NCBI GenBank assembly: GCA_020809425.1
Contig: JAGGDC010000004.1
Location: forward strand, 186,001-250,000
Source: Candidatus Synoicihabitans palmerolidicus
GTDB lineage: Bacteria; Verrucomicrobiota; Verrucomicrobiia; Opitutales; Opitutaceae
Direction: 5' to 3'
DNA: 64,000 nucleotides
A program made the translations under genes and the position numbers. Positions 9,006 to 18,782 of the stretch are shown in pieces (within the stretch, counting starts at the first letter, position 1; each line of letters starts with the position of its first letter). The notes beneath the pieces were generated by a model, which saw nothing but the letters and a program-made list of their open reading frames with translations, searched no databases and had not been told where the DNA came from.

Positions 9006-10512
9006 CTAGTTCTACTTAGTTAAATGTTTGACAGAACTAGAAGAGGCGACAGATGAGGAACTCATCAGTCCGTTGGTCATCGGGGGGGCTAGCCCTGCGG
9101 GCCGAAGAAAAAAATGACATTGCCGCCCTAAAAGATGCGGCCCGTATGTTCGTGGAATTTTGCCACTCCTATTCACCGCACTTCATCGGCCGGGGGATGA
9201 ACAGCGTGGGGCACGCGCGCCACTACCTCAGTGGGCTGCTGGGCACGCAGCGGCGAAAAAACCTTGAGGTAATCGGGCAGGATGTGAAAGGCAGTGATTA
9301 TCAAGGTCTTGAGCGGTTCATCAGTTCATCGCTATGGGATCACCACTCGTTGATGGACCAAGTGGCCTGCGACGCCAACGCATTGCTCGGCGATGAAAAA
9401 CTTGCCGGTCTGTATATCGACGAGAGAAGTTTTTTGAAAAAGGGCCACGCGTCGGTGGGAGTGCAGCGCCAATGGTCCGGGCGGGCGGGCAAGGTTGAGA
9501 ACTGCCAAGTCGGAGTCTACGCTTGCCTGGGGCGCGATACGCGGGTGTGCCTGACTGATTTTTGCCTGTATCTGCCGGAGGCGTGGACGCAGGACTCGGC
9601 GAGACTGGACAAGGCCAAGGTGCCGGAGCAATGCCGCGTGCATAAAACCAGAAACACGAGCAGGCCTGGGAGATGATCGTGCACGCGCGCAAGCAGGGCC
9701 TGAGGTTTGGCTGGGTCGGCTTCGACTGCCTGTATGGCAGCAAGCGCGAGTTGCTCAACGCGGTCGAAGACCTGGGGGAGCGCTTTGTGGGCGATGTGGC
9801 CAGGACGACCAAGGTATGGACGCAACAACTACAACTGGAGAAACCGCGCGCGGACCGGGGACGACTCGCGAAGAACTATCGGCTCAGTGAGGCCAACACC
9901 GCACAGTATCGCAGCGTGGAAGCATTGGCCCAGGAGCACTTCGAGTCGGCACACCAACGGGTCACATACCGCTCAGGCACCAAGGGGGAGCTGTGGACTC
10001 GGATCTGGGTGAGCACCGTATGGACCTGGGAGCCAGGCACACAGGAGCCACGAGAGCGTTTACTGATCATCCGACGCGATGCAGATAACAGCTTCAAAAT
10101 ACAGCCTGAGCAACCTGCCGGCCGGCCGGCCAGTCGGCCAGTCGTGGGCCCACTATGCCTGGGCACAGGCCCAGCGCTTCTGGATCGAACATGCCTTCCA
10201 CGAAGCGAAGAGCCAGTTGGGCATGGCACAGTATCAGGTGCGGGTCTGGCCCGGCTGGCATCATCACATGGCCTTGGTTGCCATGGCCATGCTATTTTCC
10301 CCAAAATTATGCACCCAAGTGCATGCCCAGGTCCCGCTGCTGAGCGTGCGCGACATCACCGAACTGCTCGACTACTATCTGCCTCGTAAGCGCCTCGATG
10401 AGGCGGCGATTCTCACCAATATCACCGCCAGGCATCGGCTCAGAGCACGCGACATCGAGCGGCGAAAACGCATTCCCGTCGGCCTACCTCCATCTAACTA
10501 AGTAGAACTAGT
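9006..10512 (+). mobile_element. IS701-family insertion sequence
   Basis: The terminal inverted repeats begin TTCTACTTAGTTA on the left and end TAACTAAGTAGAA on the right. A CTAG stands outside each end (9006-9009 and 10509-10512). IS701 elements are known to duplicate a 4-bp YTAG target, which fits. The transposase inside has typical IS701 motifs but is frameshifted. The element sits in a sulfotransferase-like pseudogene on the same strand. Confidence 0.88.
9053..10501 (+). pseudogene. IS701-family transposase, two frameshifts
   Basis: The first frame (to 9676) has DYQGLERFISSSLWDH, then YIDERSFLKKGHASVGVQRQ and GKVENCQVGVY, all typical of IS701 DDE transposases. A one-base loss near 9650 (KTRNTS where KKHEQAWEM is expected) moves the protein to the frame of 9673. 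A second shift near 10080 moves it to the frame ending at 10501, with WIEHAFHEAKSQLGMAQYQVR carrying the late Glu. Domain content is otherwise complete, so inactivation looks recent. Confidence 0.82.
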
Positions 10513-11042
10513 CCCCGGCGAATTCATCCATCCTAGCTCCGATTGTATCTGGATGTGGATCCGCTACAATACGCTTTCGATCCCGACATCGGCTTTAGTC
10601 TTATGCACCGGGGCAATATTTCCCTTTTCACACTCCAACTGGAACTGAGTGATGAACGCAAATCCGCTGTTCTGAGCGATTGGCTCGACCGCAAGATCCA
10701 CGTTACCCGTGATCACACCGCCGATCAAAAAGGCTACGAAGACTTCTTCTCGGAATTCAAAAAACGAGTCCGTATTCCTTACCGTTACGCTGAGGCCATC
10801 TATCGTTCGGCCTACATGCACCACTTTTACTCCTCCGACGCACGTGCCAAATTTTGGCGACGCTGGGAACCGCAATTGGATCGCACCCTAGGCGTCCCAC
10901 CTTGGATTGAGGACCAGTTGCAAAAATATCACCCTCCCGTGGGCGACCTACCATGACAAAGGTCATGCCGGTGTTGGGGCATAGGTCATAGTGCATACGA
11001 TTGCTTTCGCCGCAACCACGCCGCGTCGCCAAAACCGAATGC

Positions 11043-11955
11043 ATGCTCGCGATCACCTCGCTCACCAAGCGTTACGGCTCCCTCACCGCGCGCAATAACG
11101 TTTCTCTCTCCATTGCGCCTGGCGAATTCTTCGGATTGCTCGGTCCCAACGGCACCGGCAAATCCACCCTCATGTCTCTCATCGCGGGACTGAAAGATCC
11201 CGACTCCGGCCGCATCTCCATCGGCGGTAACCCCGCCACCGCGGCCAACATCACCACCCGCCGGCACCTTGGCCTCGTCCCCCAGTCCATCGCCCTCTAC
11301 GACGAGCTCAACGTCGAGGAAAACCTCCAAATTTTCGGGCAACTCTTCGGCCTCGATCGCGCCACCCTTAAAGCCCGCATCGACGAGGGCCTGCACGCCG
11401 TCGGCCTTTACGATCGTCGCCGCTCCCGCGTAAAAACCTAATCCGGCGGCATGAAACGTCGCCTCAATATCGCCGCCGCCCTGCTCCACCGTCCTCAGCT
11501 CCTACTCTGCGACGAGCCCACCGTCGGGGTCGACCCTCAGTCTCGCAACGCCATCTTCGAATTCCTCGAAGCCCGCAATGCCGAGGGTCTCACCATCATC
11601 TACTCCACTCACTATATGGAGGAGGCCACCCGCCTTTGCTCGCGAATCGCCGGCATCGATCATGGCAAAATTCTCGCCGACGGCACGCTCGACGACTTGC
11701 TCGGTCATTTGCCCTCCGGCGAACAAATCCGCCTGCCCGTAAACCCCACCACCACCGCCGCCCTGCCTCGCCTCCTTCGGCCAAGTCACGACCACCGACG
11801 AAACTATCACCCTCGCCCTCACCCTCGGCACCAAACTCTCAGCCGTCTTCACCGTCACCGAACAATACGGCATTCCCGCCTCCGCCTGCGCCCTTTCCCG
11901 CCCCGGCCTCGAAGACGTCTTCCTCCACCTCACCGGCAAGGCCTTCCGTGAATAA
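11043..11955 (+). pseudogene. ABC transporter ATP-binding protein, nonsense in signature motif
   Basis: This is an ABC-2 type exporter ATPase. Walker A is GPNGTGKST, the Q-loop is VPQSIALYDELNVEEN, and Walker B is LLLCDEPTVGVDPQS with a later STHYMEEA. An in-frame TAA at 11439-11441 stands exactly where Tyr or Phe precedes the signature SGGMKRRL (TAC or TAT to TAA). A further frameshift near 11770 puts the C-terminal GLEDVFLHLTGKAFRE in another frame, ending at 11955. The partner permease starts about 100 bp downstream and is open, but without this ATPase the pair cannot work unless another ATPase substitutes. Confidence 0.85.
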
Positions 11956-11984
11956 CCCCACCCCCGCTCCAATTATCCCTCCGG

Positions 11985-12011
11985 AGTTTGTAACCTAATA
12001 CGTTACAAACT
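11985..12011. repeat. 27-bp interrupted palindrome, TTTGTMAC family (copy 1)
   Basis: The arms GTTTGTAACCTA and TACGTTACAAAC flank a single A, with one mismatch and an extra A/T pair outside. Two related palindromes occur at 50399 and 50445. It lies between the broken ABC ATPase and its permease. It has no T-tract, so it is not a standard terminator. Confidence 0.7.
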
Positions 12012-12052
12012 TCTCCCGCCCTCCCTCCTCCGTTCGCCTTCCCTTTCCTGCC

Positions 12053-13159
12053 ATGTCCGTCGTCCTCACCCTGCTTCGCAAAGACATCCGTCTCTTCCTG
12101 CGCAACAAGACCGCCTTCGCCCTCACGTTCATTGTACCGCTGGTTCTCGTCTACATTTTCGGTCAAGTCTTCGGCGTGAGCCGCAGCGGGGGCAGTGGCC
12201 CCTCCGGTATTCCTATCGCCGTGGTCTCCGAAACCGGCGCCGGTCTCCTGCAAAAAGTCATTTTCAGCTCCGCACCCGAAGCGCTCATGGATGGCCTGCG
12301 CAAACGCGCCGTCAACTTTATCGGTGCCGACGCCACCAACACGTTCTACTCCAATATGGCGACCACCATTGCCGACTCCTTTGGTCTTGATCCGACCGAC
12401 GTCAAAGCCGACATGACCGCCGGCAATCTCGTTCTGGGACCAACTGAATCCGCCGACGCCACTCTCGCTTCCGATGATTCATCCCACGGCACCGATTTCA
12501 TCAACGAGTTGGTGAAATTCGAAAACGAGCAACTCGCCGGAGCCGACGTAAAAAGCCCCGACGCCACCCGCGTCGGCAGCGGTTGGGCCATCATGTTCCT
12601 CCTCTTCTCTGTCAGTGGTGCCTCCACCGCCCTTTTCGAGGAAAAACAAGCCGGAATCTTTCAACGTCTCCTCGCCTCCCCGGTCCACCGCAACCACGTA
12701 CTCTGGAGCAAATACCTCTTCAATGTCCTCCTGGGCTTGGTGCAGCTCACCGTGCTTTTCCTCGCCGGCCAAGCCATGTTCGGCATTGAAACCATCTCCC
12801 ATTTGCCCGAATTGCTCGTCGTCGCGCTGGTCGCCTCCATTGCGTGTACCGCCTTCGGCATGATGTTGTCCGCCATCTCATCCAGCCCCGCCGCCGCCAG
12901 CGGACTCGCCACGTTCCTCATCCTCACCATGAGCGCGATGGGTGGGGCCTGGTTTCCCACCAGCATGATGCCGGAGTTCATTCAATCACTCAGCAAACTC
13001 ACCCTCGTTTACTGGGCCATGGAAGGCTTCCTCGCCGTGCTCTGGTCCCAACAATCCATCCTCGAAATCTTGCCTATTCTCGAGGTCCTCCTCGGCATCG
13101 CCGCCGTCGTCAACACCTTCAGTCTCTGGCGCTTCAACCAAGGCAATCTGTTCGCCTAA
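12053..13159 (+). CDS. ABC-2 type transporter permease
   Basis: The 368-residue membrane protein starts with one TM helix (about 22-44, FALTFIVPLVLVYIFGQVF), then an extracytoplasmic region, then five or so C-terminal TM helices. SLFEEKQ-like (TALFEEKQAGIFQRLLASP) and the late GGAWFPTSMMPEFIQ are typical of ABC-2 drug/polysaccharide exporters. The jump from AVVSET to GLLQKVIFSSAP looks short against recalled homologues of about 430-450 residues, so an in-frame internal deletion in the periplasmic domain is possible. It follows the broken ATPase and no other ATPase is adjacent. The ORF itself is open. Confidence 0.8.
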   Translation: MSVVLTLLRKDIRLFLRNKTAFALTFIVPLVLVYIFGQVFGVSRSGGSGPSGIPIAVVSETGAGLLQKVIFSSAPEALMDGLRKRAVNFIGADATNTFYSNMATTIADSFGLDPTDVKADMTAGNLVLGPTESADATLASDDSSHGTDFINELVKFENEQLAGADVKSPDATRVGSGWAIMFLLFSVSGASTALFEEKQAGIFQRLLASPVHRNHVLWSKYLFNVLLGLVQLTVLFLAGQAMFGIETISHLPELLVVALVASIACTAFGMMLSAISSSPAAASGLATFLILTMSAMGGAWFPTSMMPEFIQSLSKLTLVYWAMEGFLAVLWSQQSILEILPILEVLLGIAAVVNTFSLWRFNQGNLFA

Positions 13160-13319
13160 TCCCCGAACTCCACCCGGGGATCATACCCGCCCGGCTATTT
13201 TCTGCGCGGCGAACCGCGCTACGCACTCCCGACTCGGCCCAGCTCCACCCGGCGAAGAATTCAATTCCGCCGCGGTTTGAAACTGACGCCGCTCATGACC
13301 GACGTCACTCATTGCCACC

Positions 13320-14266
13320 GTGCTCCCTGTGCCCCCCACCGTTTCCCCCGGTCGAGCCGTCGCCATCGCCGCTCTGTTTCTGGCGTTTCAGGTCGGCGCA
13401 GCCATCATCGCAGCAGGAGGAGTTGCCGTGGTCAATTTGGTGCAGGGATTCTCCATCGGCGAAAGCAGCCCGCCGCTCCCCTATTTCATTTTCTTCGGCA
13501 ACACGCTCGCCACGCCCTGCAAATCGAGTGCCGTCGCCAACGCCTGCCTTGGCGTTTTTGGCCTTCATCGCAAGTTTCATCAGTCCTACTGCTTCCGCTC
13601 ATGCTGGTCATCGTGCTGAGCAACAGCGCACTCTCCGATTTATTCGAACGCATCGTCGTTTTTATCCATCCGGCTTCCGGACAAATGGACGCCTCGTTCC
13701 GCTCCTTGTTCGATCTCCACGCTTCACCCATCGCCATACCCCTGACTCTCGTGGTAATGGGCCCCATTACCGAGGAACTCATCTTCCGCGCTCTTATCCT
13801 CGGCGGATTGCTTCGCACCACTTCCCCCCGCAAAGCCATCCTTATTAGCGCGACCCTGTTCAGCGCCATCCACCTGAACCTCGCTCAGATGCCCGCCACC
13901 CTGATGGTCGGCATTGTCTTCGGGTGGGTCTACTATCACACACGTTCCCTGAGTCTCTGCATCTTCGGGCACGCCGTGCACAACGCCCTGGCCATGCTCG
14001 TCACCGCTCATGCGCTGAATCAGGATGCGTCCACTCTCACCACAATCGACTCCGACAACCTCGCCATCGCTGCGTCCACCTACGTCCTTGCAGCCATCAT
14101 CCTCGGCGCTGGCCTCTGGGCGATGCGCCGAATTACGCCCACCCCCATAAGCGAAATTCCGCCCCCTCTGCCCTTACCCGTTCCGGCGCCCATGCCTCCG
14201 CTCCCGATCACGCCACCCGAAAAACCCTTTGCCCTTGCCTCTGAAATTTGCGGCCATGCTCCCCTT
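13320..14266 (+). pseudogene. CPBP (Rce1-like) intramembrane metalloprotease, frameshifted
   Basis: The N-terminal TM helix (VAIAALFLAFQVGAAIIAAG) is in one frame from ATG 13320. The CPBP core is in another: EELIFRALILGG, then FSAIHLNLAQMP and FGHAVHNALAM, which carry the conserved Glu-Glu, His and His-Asn metal-site residues. A short stretch in a third frame (ALAFLAFIASF, around 13550) bridges them, so two indels are likely. The core is followed by a proline-rich tail with no stop codon, so the frame reads on into proA. These proteases typically cleave prenylated proteins or act in bacteriocin immunity; the role here is unknown. Confidence 0.75.
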
Positions 14267-15550
14267 ATGTCCGTCGATCTCGCCGATCTCGCCGATCTCG
14301 TCACCTCCATCGCCCAGCGTGCGCGCACCGCGTCCTACGTTTTGGCCACGGCGCCGACTACCCCAAAAAATGCCGCCCTGCTCAAACTGGCCGAGCTCCT
14401 GCCCTCCGCCGCAGAGCGCATTTTCGCCGCCAATCAAAAGGATCTCGACGCCGCCGCATCCCTCGGCATGAAGCCGGCCCAGATCGACCGCCTCACGCTC
14501 ACCCCCGCTCGTCTCGCTCAACTCGCGGAGTCCGTTCGTCAGGTCAGCGCCCTCCCCGATCCCGTGGGAGCTGCCCTCGAGACCACCACTCGCCCCAACG
14601 GTCTCATCATCGAGAAACGCCGCGTCCCCATTGGGGTCATCGGCATCATCTACGAAGCCCGCCCCAACGTCACCATCGACTGTGCCATCCTTTGCTTAAA
14701 GTCCGGTAACGCGGCCATCCTCCGCGGAGGAAAGGAAATCTTCCAGACCAACACCGCCTTCGCCGCCCTCATCTCCGAAGCACTATCCGCCGCCGGACTG
14801 CCCGCCGACGCCGTCCAACTCATCCCCACTACCGACCGCGCCGCCCTCAATACTCTCCTCAAACTCAACGACCTCATCCACTGCATCATCCCTCGCGGTG
14901 GCGAAGGTCTCATCCGGTTCGTCGCGCAAAACAGCACCATCCCGGTCATTAAACACTACACGGGCGTATGTTTTGTCTACCTCGACCAAGCCGCCGACTC
15001 CGCACTCGCCGAGTCCGTCACGATCAATTCAAAAATTCAGCGCCCCGGCGTCTGCAACGCGGCCGAACAACTCCTCGTGCATCGCGCCGCCGCAACTCAG
15101 ATCCTGCCAACTGTCGCCCGAGGCCTCGTCGCCGCCGGGGTCGAACTACGCTGCGATACCGCTAGCTCCGCCATCCTCGCCGCCGCCGACATCGCTCACC
15201 AACCCACCACCCCGGAAGATCTCACCGCCGAGTTCCTCGCCCTCACCATGGGGGTCCAAATCGTCGACTCCCTCGAGTCCGCCATCAGCATTATCAACCG
15301 CGACAGCAGTGGCCACAGCGAGACCATCATCACGGCCGATGCCACCGCCGCATCCCGCTTTCAAGCCGCCGTCGACAGTTCCGCCGTATTCTGGAACGCC
15401 AGCACGCGCTTCAACGACGGCTTCGAATTCGGCTTCGGCGCCGAAATCGGAATCAGCACCGACCGTCTTCACGCCCGCGGCCCCATGGGGCTACCCGAGC
15501 TCTGCTCCTACAAATACGTCGTTACCGGCACCGGCCAGACGCGCAGCTGA
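14267..15550 (+). CDS. proA: Glutamate-5-semialdehyde dehydrogenase (gamma-glutamyl phosphate reductase)
   Basis: ProA reduces gamma-glutamyl phosphate with NADPH in proline synthesis. The catalytic cysteine motif IQRPGVCNAAEQLLVH, the ARPNVTIDCAILCLKSGNA stretch and the C-terminal GPMGLPELCSYKYVV are present. With ATG at 14267 it has 427 residues, normal for the family. The frame is open upstream into the CPBP gene, so the ATG is chosen by homology. No proB is seen nearby. It is intact. Confidence 0.94.
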   Translation: MSVDLADLADLVTSIAQRARTASYVLATAPTTPKNAALLKLAELLPSAAERIFAANQKDLDAAASLGMKPAQIDRLTLTPARLAQLAESVRQVSALPDPVGAALETTTRPNGLIIEKRRVPIGVIGIIYEARPNVTIDCAILCLKSGNAAILRGGKEIFQTNTAFAALISEALSAAGLPADAVQLIPTTDRAALNTLLKLNDLIHCIIPRGGEGLIRFVAQNSTIPVIKHYTGVCFVYLDQAADSALAESVTINSKIQRPGVCNAAEQLLVHRAAATQILPTVARGLVAAGVELRCDTASSAILAAADIAHQPTTPEDLTAEFLALTMGVQIVDSLESAISIINRDSSGHSETIITADATAASRFQAAVDSSAVFWNASTRFNDGFEFGFGAEIGISTDRLHARGPMGLPELCSYKYVVTGTGQTRS

Positions 15551-15637
15551 TTTAGTCAACCTGCTCCCGGCGACGGGAGCACCATACAACGAACTTGAAA
15601 CTTTGGGGCCAGAGCTGTTCCTGCCTCCACCCTTGAT

Positions 15638-16461
15638 TTAACTTCCTCCACCGCAACGCCCTCGACAGCTTCGCCGAAATCCCGCCAGCTCCTCCGGCGT
15701 GTAAAAACAGCGGGCGTAGTCGCTGTTATACATCTGATCGAAGTCAGATTCAGGGATGTTCAGCAGCTCCAAAAATTGCCCTCGCAGGTCTTCCCCGATT
15801 CACTCCTTAGAACTGTTGGAATGGCCCAGCGGCAATTTTTTCAGTTCGAGGAACCGGCACAACTGGGGCTCAATTATATCTAAATCCTCCAGCCGGTAAT
15901 TGAACCATCGCCCGTGCGACCCTGTGTCCACACGCACCTTTCCGGGTCCGGGAAACGGAGTGGCCAAGGGATTCAATCCGAGGAGCGAACGCACCTCATC
16001 ATCCATCCACATCAACACCTCCGCATGATCAAATTCGGATAAAAAAGCGTTCACCAGCGCCCGAGGGTCATTTCCGTGACGTTGCGCCTGCCGATGAAAA
16101 TCATACAAAAACATGGATATATCGCGCGCGACCGGCTCTCGCACTGGAGTAATAAAATCAACCTCTTTTCGACCGACCCTTCGCTTAACCATGGGTCCAT
16201 GCGCCCACTCCGTCAAAAAGTGCAAATCGCGAAATCTATCGGCGAGGCTGGAACGGGTCCTGTCTAGGATATAATGAATATGATAAACTCGCTCATGAGA
16301 GCGAGCGAGTGCATTGCACGGCGCAACTCCCAAGACCCCACGCGACCAGATTGATAAATTACCCGAATCTTCCGTCGACTAATCAATTGCCGCGTTTCAC
16401 GTGAAAATTTATTCAAAGAATTTGGAGCGAAGTAGAACTCTAATCGAGTCCATGAAACCAT
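15638..16461 (-). pseudogene. Sulfotransferase-like gene, broken (relic 3)
   Basis: On the minus strand the N-terminal piece (from 16461) contains VIYQSGRVGSWELRRAMHSLA, resembling the 5'-phosphosulfate loop. After a shift near 16300 the main piece (16333-15800) contains VDFITPVREPVARDISMFLYDF, the 3'-phosphate motif. After a stop at 15800 the final part lies in another frame: EDLRGQFLELLNIP and YNSDYARCFYTPEELAGF, matching the HFY-x-x-E end of relics 1 and 2. This is a third paralogue on the opposite strand. Joining the pieces needs at least two shifts, so it is a relic. Confidence 0.68.
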
Positions 16462-16665
16462 CCCGGCGCAGCTTCAATTCCGATCCTCCTATGGCAATCT
16501 CTTTTGCCTTAAAATGCCCCATCGCTCCCTCGTAAATGTATCATCCAAATTTTGCGTTCCCCTCTCTCAATTAACAGTGTTGGATGGACTACGCTGATCG
16601 ACTTCACTAGTCCCCTCCTCGAAAACCTCCCCTCAGGTGGAGTGACGAACATCTGATGCGACTTC

Positions 16666-17472
16666 GTGAACCCGCAAAACTTTTATAACCATACAGTTGT
16701 ATGGATAACCAGCGCGTCCTCGGGCATCGGCGCCGCCCTCGCCCATGCCTTCGCCGCTGCGGGAGCGCATGTTGTGCTCTCTGCCCGACGCGAACCCGAG
16801 CTCCTCGCCGTGGCCGCTACTTTGCCTGGCTCTCCGAATCACCACCTTGTTCTCCCTCTTGATCTCACCGCGCCGGACTCCTTCGCCCCCTCACTCGATA
16901 CCATCACCAGCCGCATCGGTCCCATCGACTTTCTCATCAACAACGGTGGGCAAGGCCAACGTGGTTTCGCCTCCGAAACTCCACTTGGCGTCAACCTACA
17001 GATTATGGAGGTCAATTACTTTGGCCAAGTCGCACTGACCAAGGTTGTTTTGCCGTCAATGCTCGCCCGCGGATCTGGCCGCATCGTGGTCATCAGCAGC
17101 GTCGTCGGCTACGTGGCCACTCCTCGCCGTTCCGCCTACGCGGCCGCCAAACATGCCCTCCACGGATTTTTTAACGCCCTCCGTGCCGAATGTTCACGCC
17201 GCGGGCGTGCGCGTGACTCAATCGTATGCCCAGGTTACGTCCGCACTGCTATATCCCTCCACGCCCTCGACTCAACCGGAGCCAAACACGATCAAATGGA
17301 CGCGAATCAAGCCAAGGCCATGTCCGCCGAAACCTTCGCCGCCAAACTCCTGCCCAAACTGGCCACTGGCCCCGACGAAATTCACCTCGGGGGTCCCGAA
17401 CGTTGGGCCATCTATCTTCAACGTTGGTTTCCCTCCTTGGTCGCGCGAATCTTGCGGAAAACCCAACGCTGA
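16666..17472 (+). CDS. Short-chain dehydrogenase/reductase
   Basis: This Rossmann-fold SDR of 268 residues starts at GTG 16666. The cofactor loop reads TSASSGIG (usual TGASSGIG, so the first Gly is Ser), the NNAG motif reads NNGGQ, and the active site has Ser in VISSVVGY and Tyr-Lys in SAYAAAKHAL. The PG motif CPGYVRT follows. The stretch CSRRGRARDSIVCPGY departs from the usual GVRVT-V-CPG and may reflect local mutation. The C-terminal hydrophobic helix resembles membrane-associated DHRS7-like members. Substrate unknown; the gene stands alone. Confidence 0.8.
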   Translation: MNPQNFYNHTVVWITSASSGIGAALAHAFAAAGAHVVLSARREPELLAVAATLPGSPNHHLVLPLDLTAPDSFAPSLDTITSRIGPIDFLINNGGQGQRGFASETPLGVNLQIMEVNYFGQVALTKVVLPSMLARGSGRIVVISSVVGYVATPRRSAYAAAKHALHGFFNALRAECSRRGRARDSIVCPGYVRTAISLHALDSTGAKHDQMDANQAKAMSAETFAAKLLPKLATGPDEIHLGGPERWAIYLQRWFPSLVARILRKTQR

Positions 17473-17550
17473 CTTTTGCTAAGATCACCTGCTTGCGTAA
17501 CACTTCCCCTCGATTTTGAACCAAATCTCCCCATCGTGGTCCAACCTGCC

Positions 17551-18146
17551 ATGTCTGTCGTTCGTCCCTCAATTTTTGTCACTCTCCTTGCCGTCTCCAT
17601 GTTGACCGCCACCGCATAGGAGGACACGTCCGACCGCAAACGACCGATTTCGAACAACCTCGCCTCGGCCCTCGCGGATACCATGCCGAAGTTTAACCCG
17701 CCCCCTCCTCCGTCCGAAGACGAGGACGACGGGGTGGATGAGGAACTGATGCTGAAGCCAAAAAATGGCATCGTCCGGCTTCCTCAGGTCGTCGTCGAGG
17801 GCAACCGTCCGCCCGTTTTCTCCGAGCGCCAAATCAACACCGACAAGGGCTTGGGGGGAGATCGCCACCAAACGCTACTTCTCCGAAGCCAACCATAGCT
17901 CTCAACAAATTCCACATTCCCTTGCTCACCTCCCCTCAGGAAGAACTCGCCATGATGATGTGGGAGGAAGATGAACGCCTCCGCCAGCTTCAGGATTTTA
18001 ACGAGCAATCCGATAACGCCTTGCTCCTCAGCGGAGAGGAAGAGGCTAAGGCGCTCAAAGCCCTCTCCCAACAAACCCTCAGTCGCAGCTCCTACCTGCC
18101 CGCTCCTTCCGCCCTCAACCGCGACCGCGATACCAAGGGCAACTGA
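17551..18146 (+). pseudogene. Exported hypothetical protein, broken; paralogue A of tandem pair
   Basis: From ATG 17551 a signal-peptide-like start (SIFVTLLAVSMLTATA) ends in an in-frame TAG at 17617-17619. The frame then continues with ISNNLASALADTMPKF and the motif KPKNGIVRLPQVVVEGNRPP. A shift near 17855 and another near 17895 separate EIATKRYFSEAN and ALNKFHIPLLTSPQEELAMM, ending at 18146. Paralogue B directly downstream has the same motif order. I do not recognise the family. Confidence 0.6.
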
Positions 18147-18183
18147 CCCTGCCCACCGCGCACCGCGCTATCCCGAGGCTCCT

Positions 18184-18744
18184 ATGTCTACTCGCGGGAC
18201 CTTGCCTAGGCCTCTTCGGAGCCTTGGATGAAACCCCATCGAGCCGCGCGCCCGCGCCCTCTCCCCGGTCATTGCCGACGCCCTCACCGCGTCTCTGCCC
18301 AAGTATCAGCCCCCCAATGCTGATCCCAGCCAAGACGCCACCGTGCTCGCGCTGCCCAAACCCAAAAACGGCATTATCCGCCTCCCTCGGGTCGTCGTCG
18401 AAGGTAACCGCCCTCCGGTCTTCACCGAACGTGAAATCTACACCGACAAAGGCTTGGCCGAACTGCTCGTAAAACGTTACTTTAACAATACCGGGCTCGC
18501 CCTCAACCGCTACACACTCCCTCTCTTTGGCATGGGCAAGGAAGCCTATGCCCTGCTGCTCTACTCCCAGGATGAACGGCTCCGCCTTCTAGGCGAATTC
18601 AACGAAGAAGCCGACCTCACCGAAGCCTTTGGGAACCCTGAAAGCGCCGAACAACTCCGCGCGCTCCTCCACGACGTGCTTTCGCACCAGCCGGTCTTCC
18701 TCGACTCTGCCCGCGCCCCTTACCGCGACGCCCGGGGCCAATAA
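18184..18744 (+). pseudogene. Exported hypothetical protein, 5' end frameshifted; paralogue B of tandem pair
   Basis: The 3' part is open and contains LSPVIADALTASLPKYQPP, KPKNGIIRLPRVVVEGNRPP, TEREIYTDKGLAELLVKRYF and a C-terminus with QDERLRLLGEFNEEADL, ending at 18744. The 5' part has a hydrophobic leader (LLAGPCLGLFGALDETP) in a different frame from the body, with shifts near 18230-18250. The central motif is almost identical to paralogue A, so the pair arose by tandem duplication. No known domain recognised; probably periplasmic or envelope-associated. Confidence 0.55.
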
Positions 18745-18782
18745 AACGAGTCGGCTCCACGAACTCGCAAAAGTCCACCCCC

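Larger units (their letters stand above)
8610..10956 (+). pseudogene. Sulfotransferase-like gene, broken and interrupted by IS701 element (relic 2)
   Basis: The 5' part holds MHSMGKVGTMSLRESL and VVTLIHDPLKRLISL. The 3' part after the IS holds DVDPLQYAFDPDIGFSL, RGNISLFTLQLEL and a C-terminus with YAEAIYRSAYMHHFYSSD ending at 10956. Removing the IS plus one CTAG copy rejoins the reading LHPLVPGEFI, which matches IPPLVPGEFI of relic 1. This fixes the insertion point. About 30 residues between the 3'-phosphate motif and PLVPGEF are missing compared with relic 1, and the N-terminus is in another frame, so decay was not caused by the IS alone. Confidence 0.72.

Noticed and set aside
10957..10990. 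CATGAC-AAAG-GTCATG inverted repeat upstream of the ABC ATPase pseudogene
   Set aside because: Six-base arms with no T-tract are too short to call a terminator or operator with confidence.
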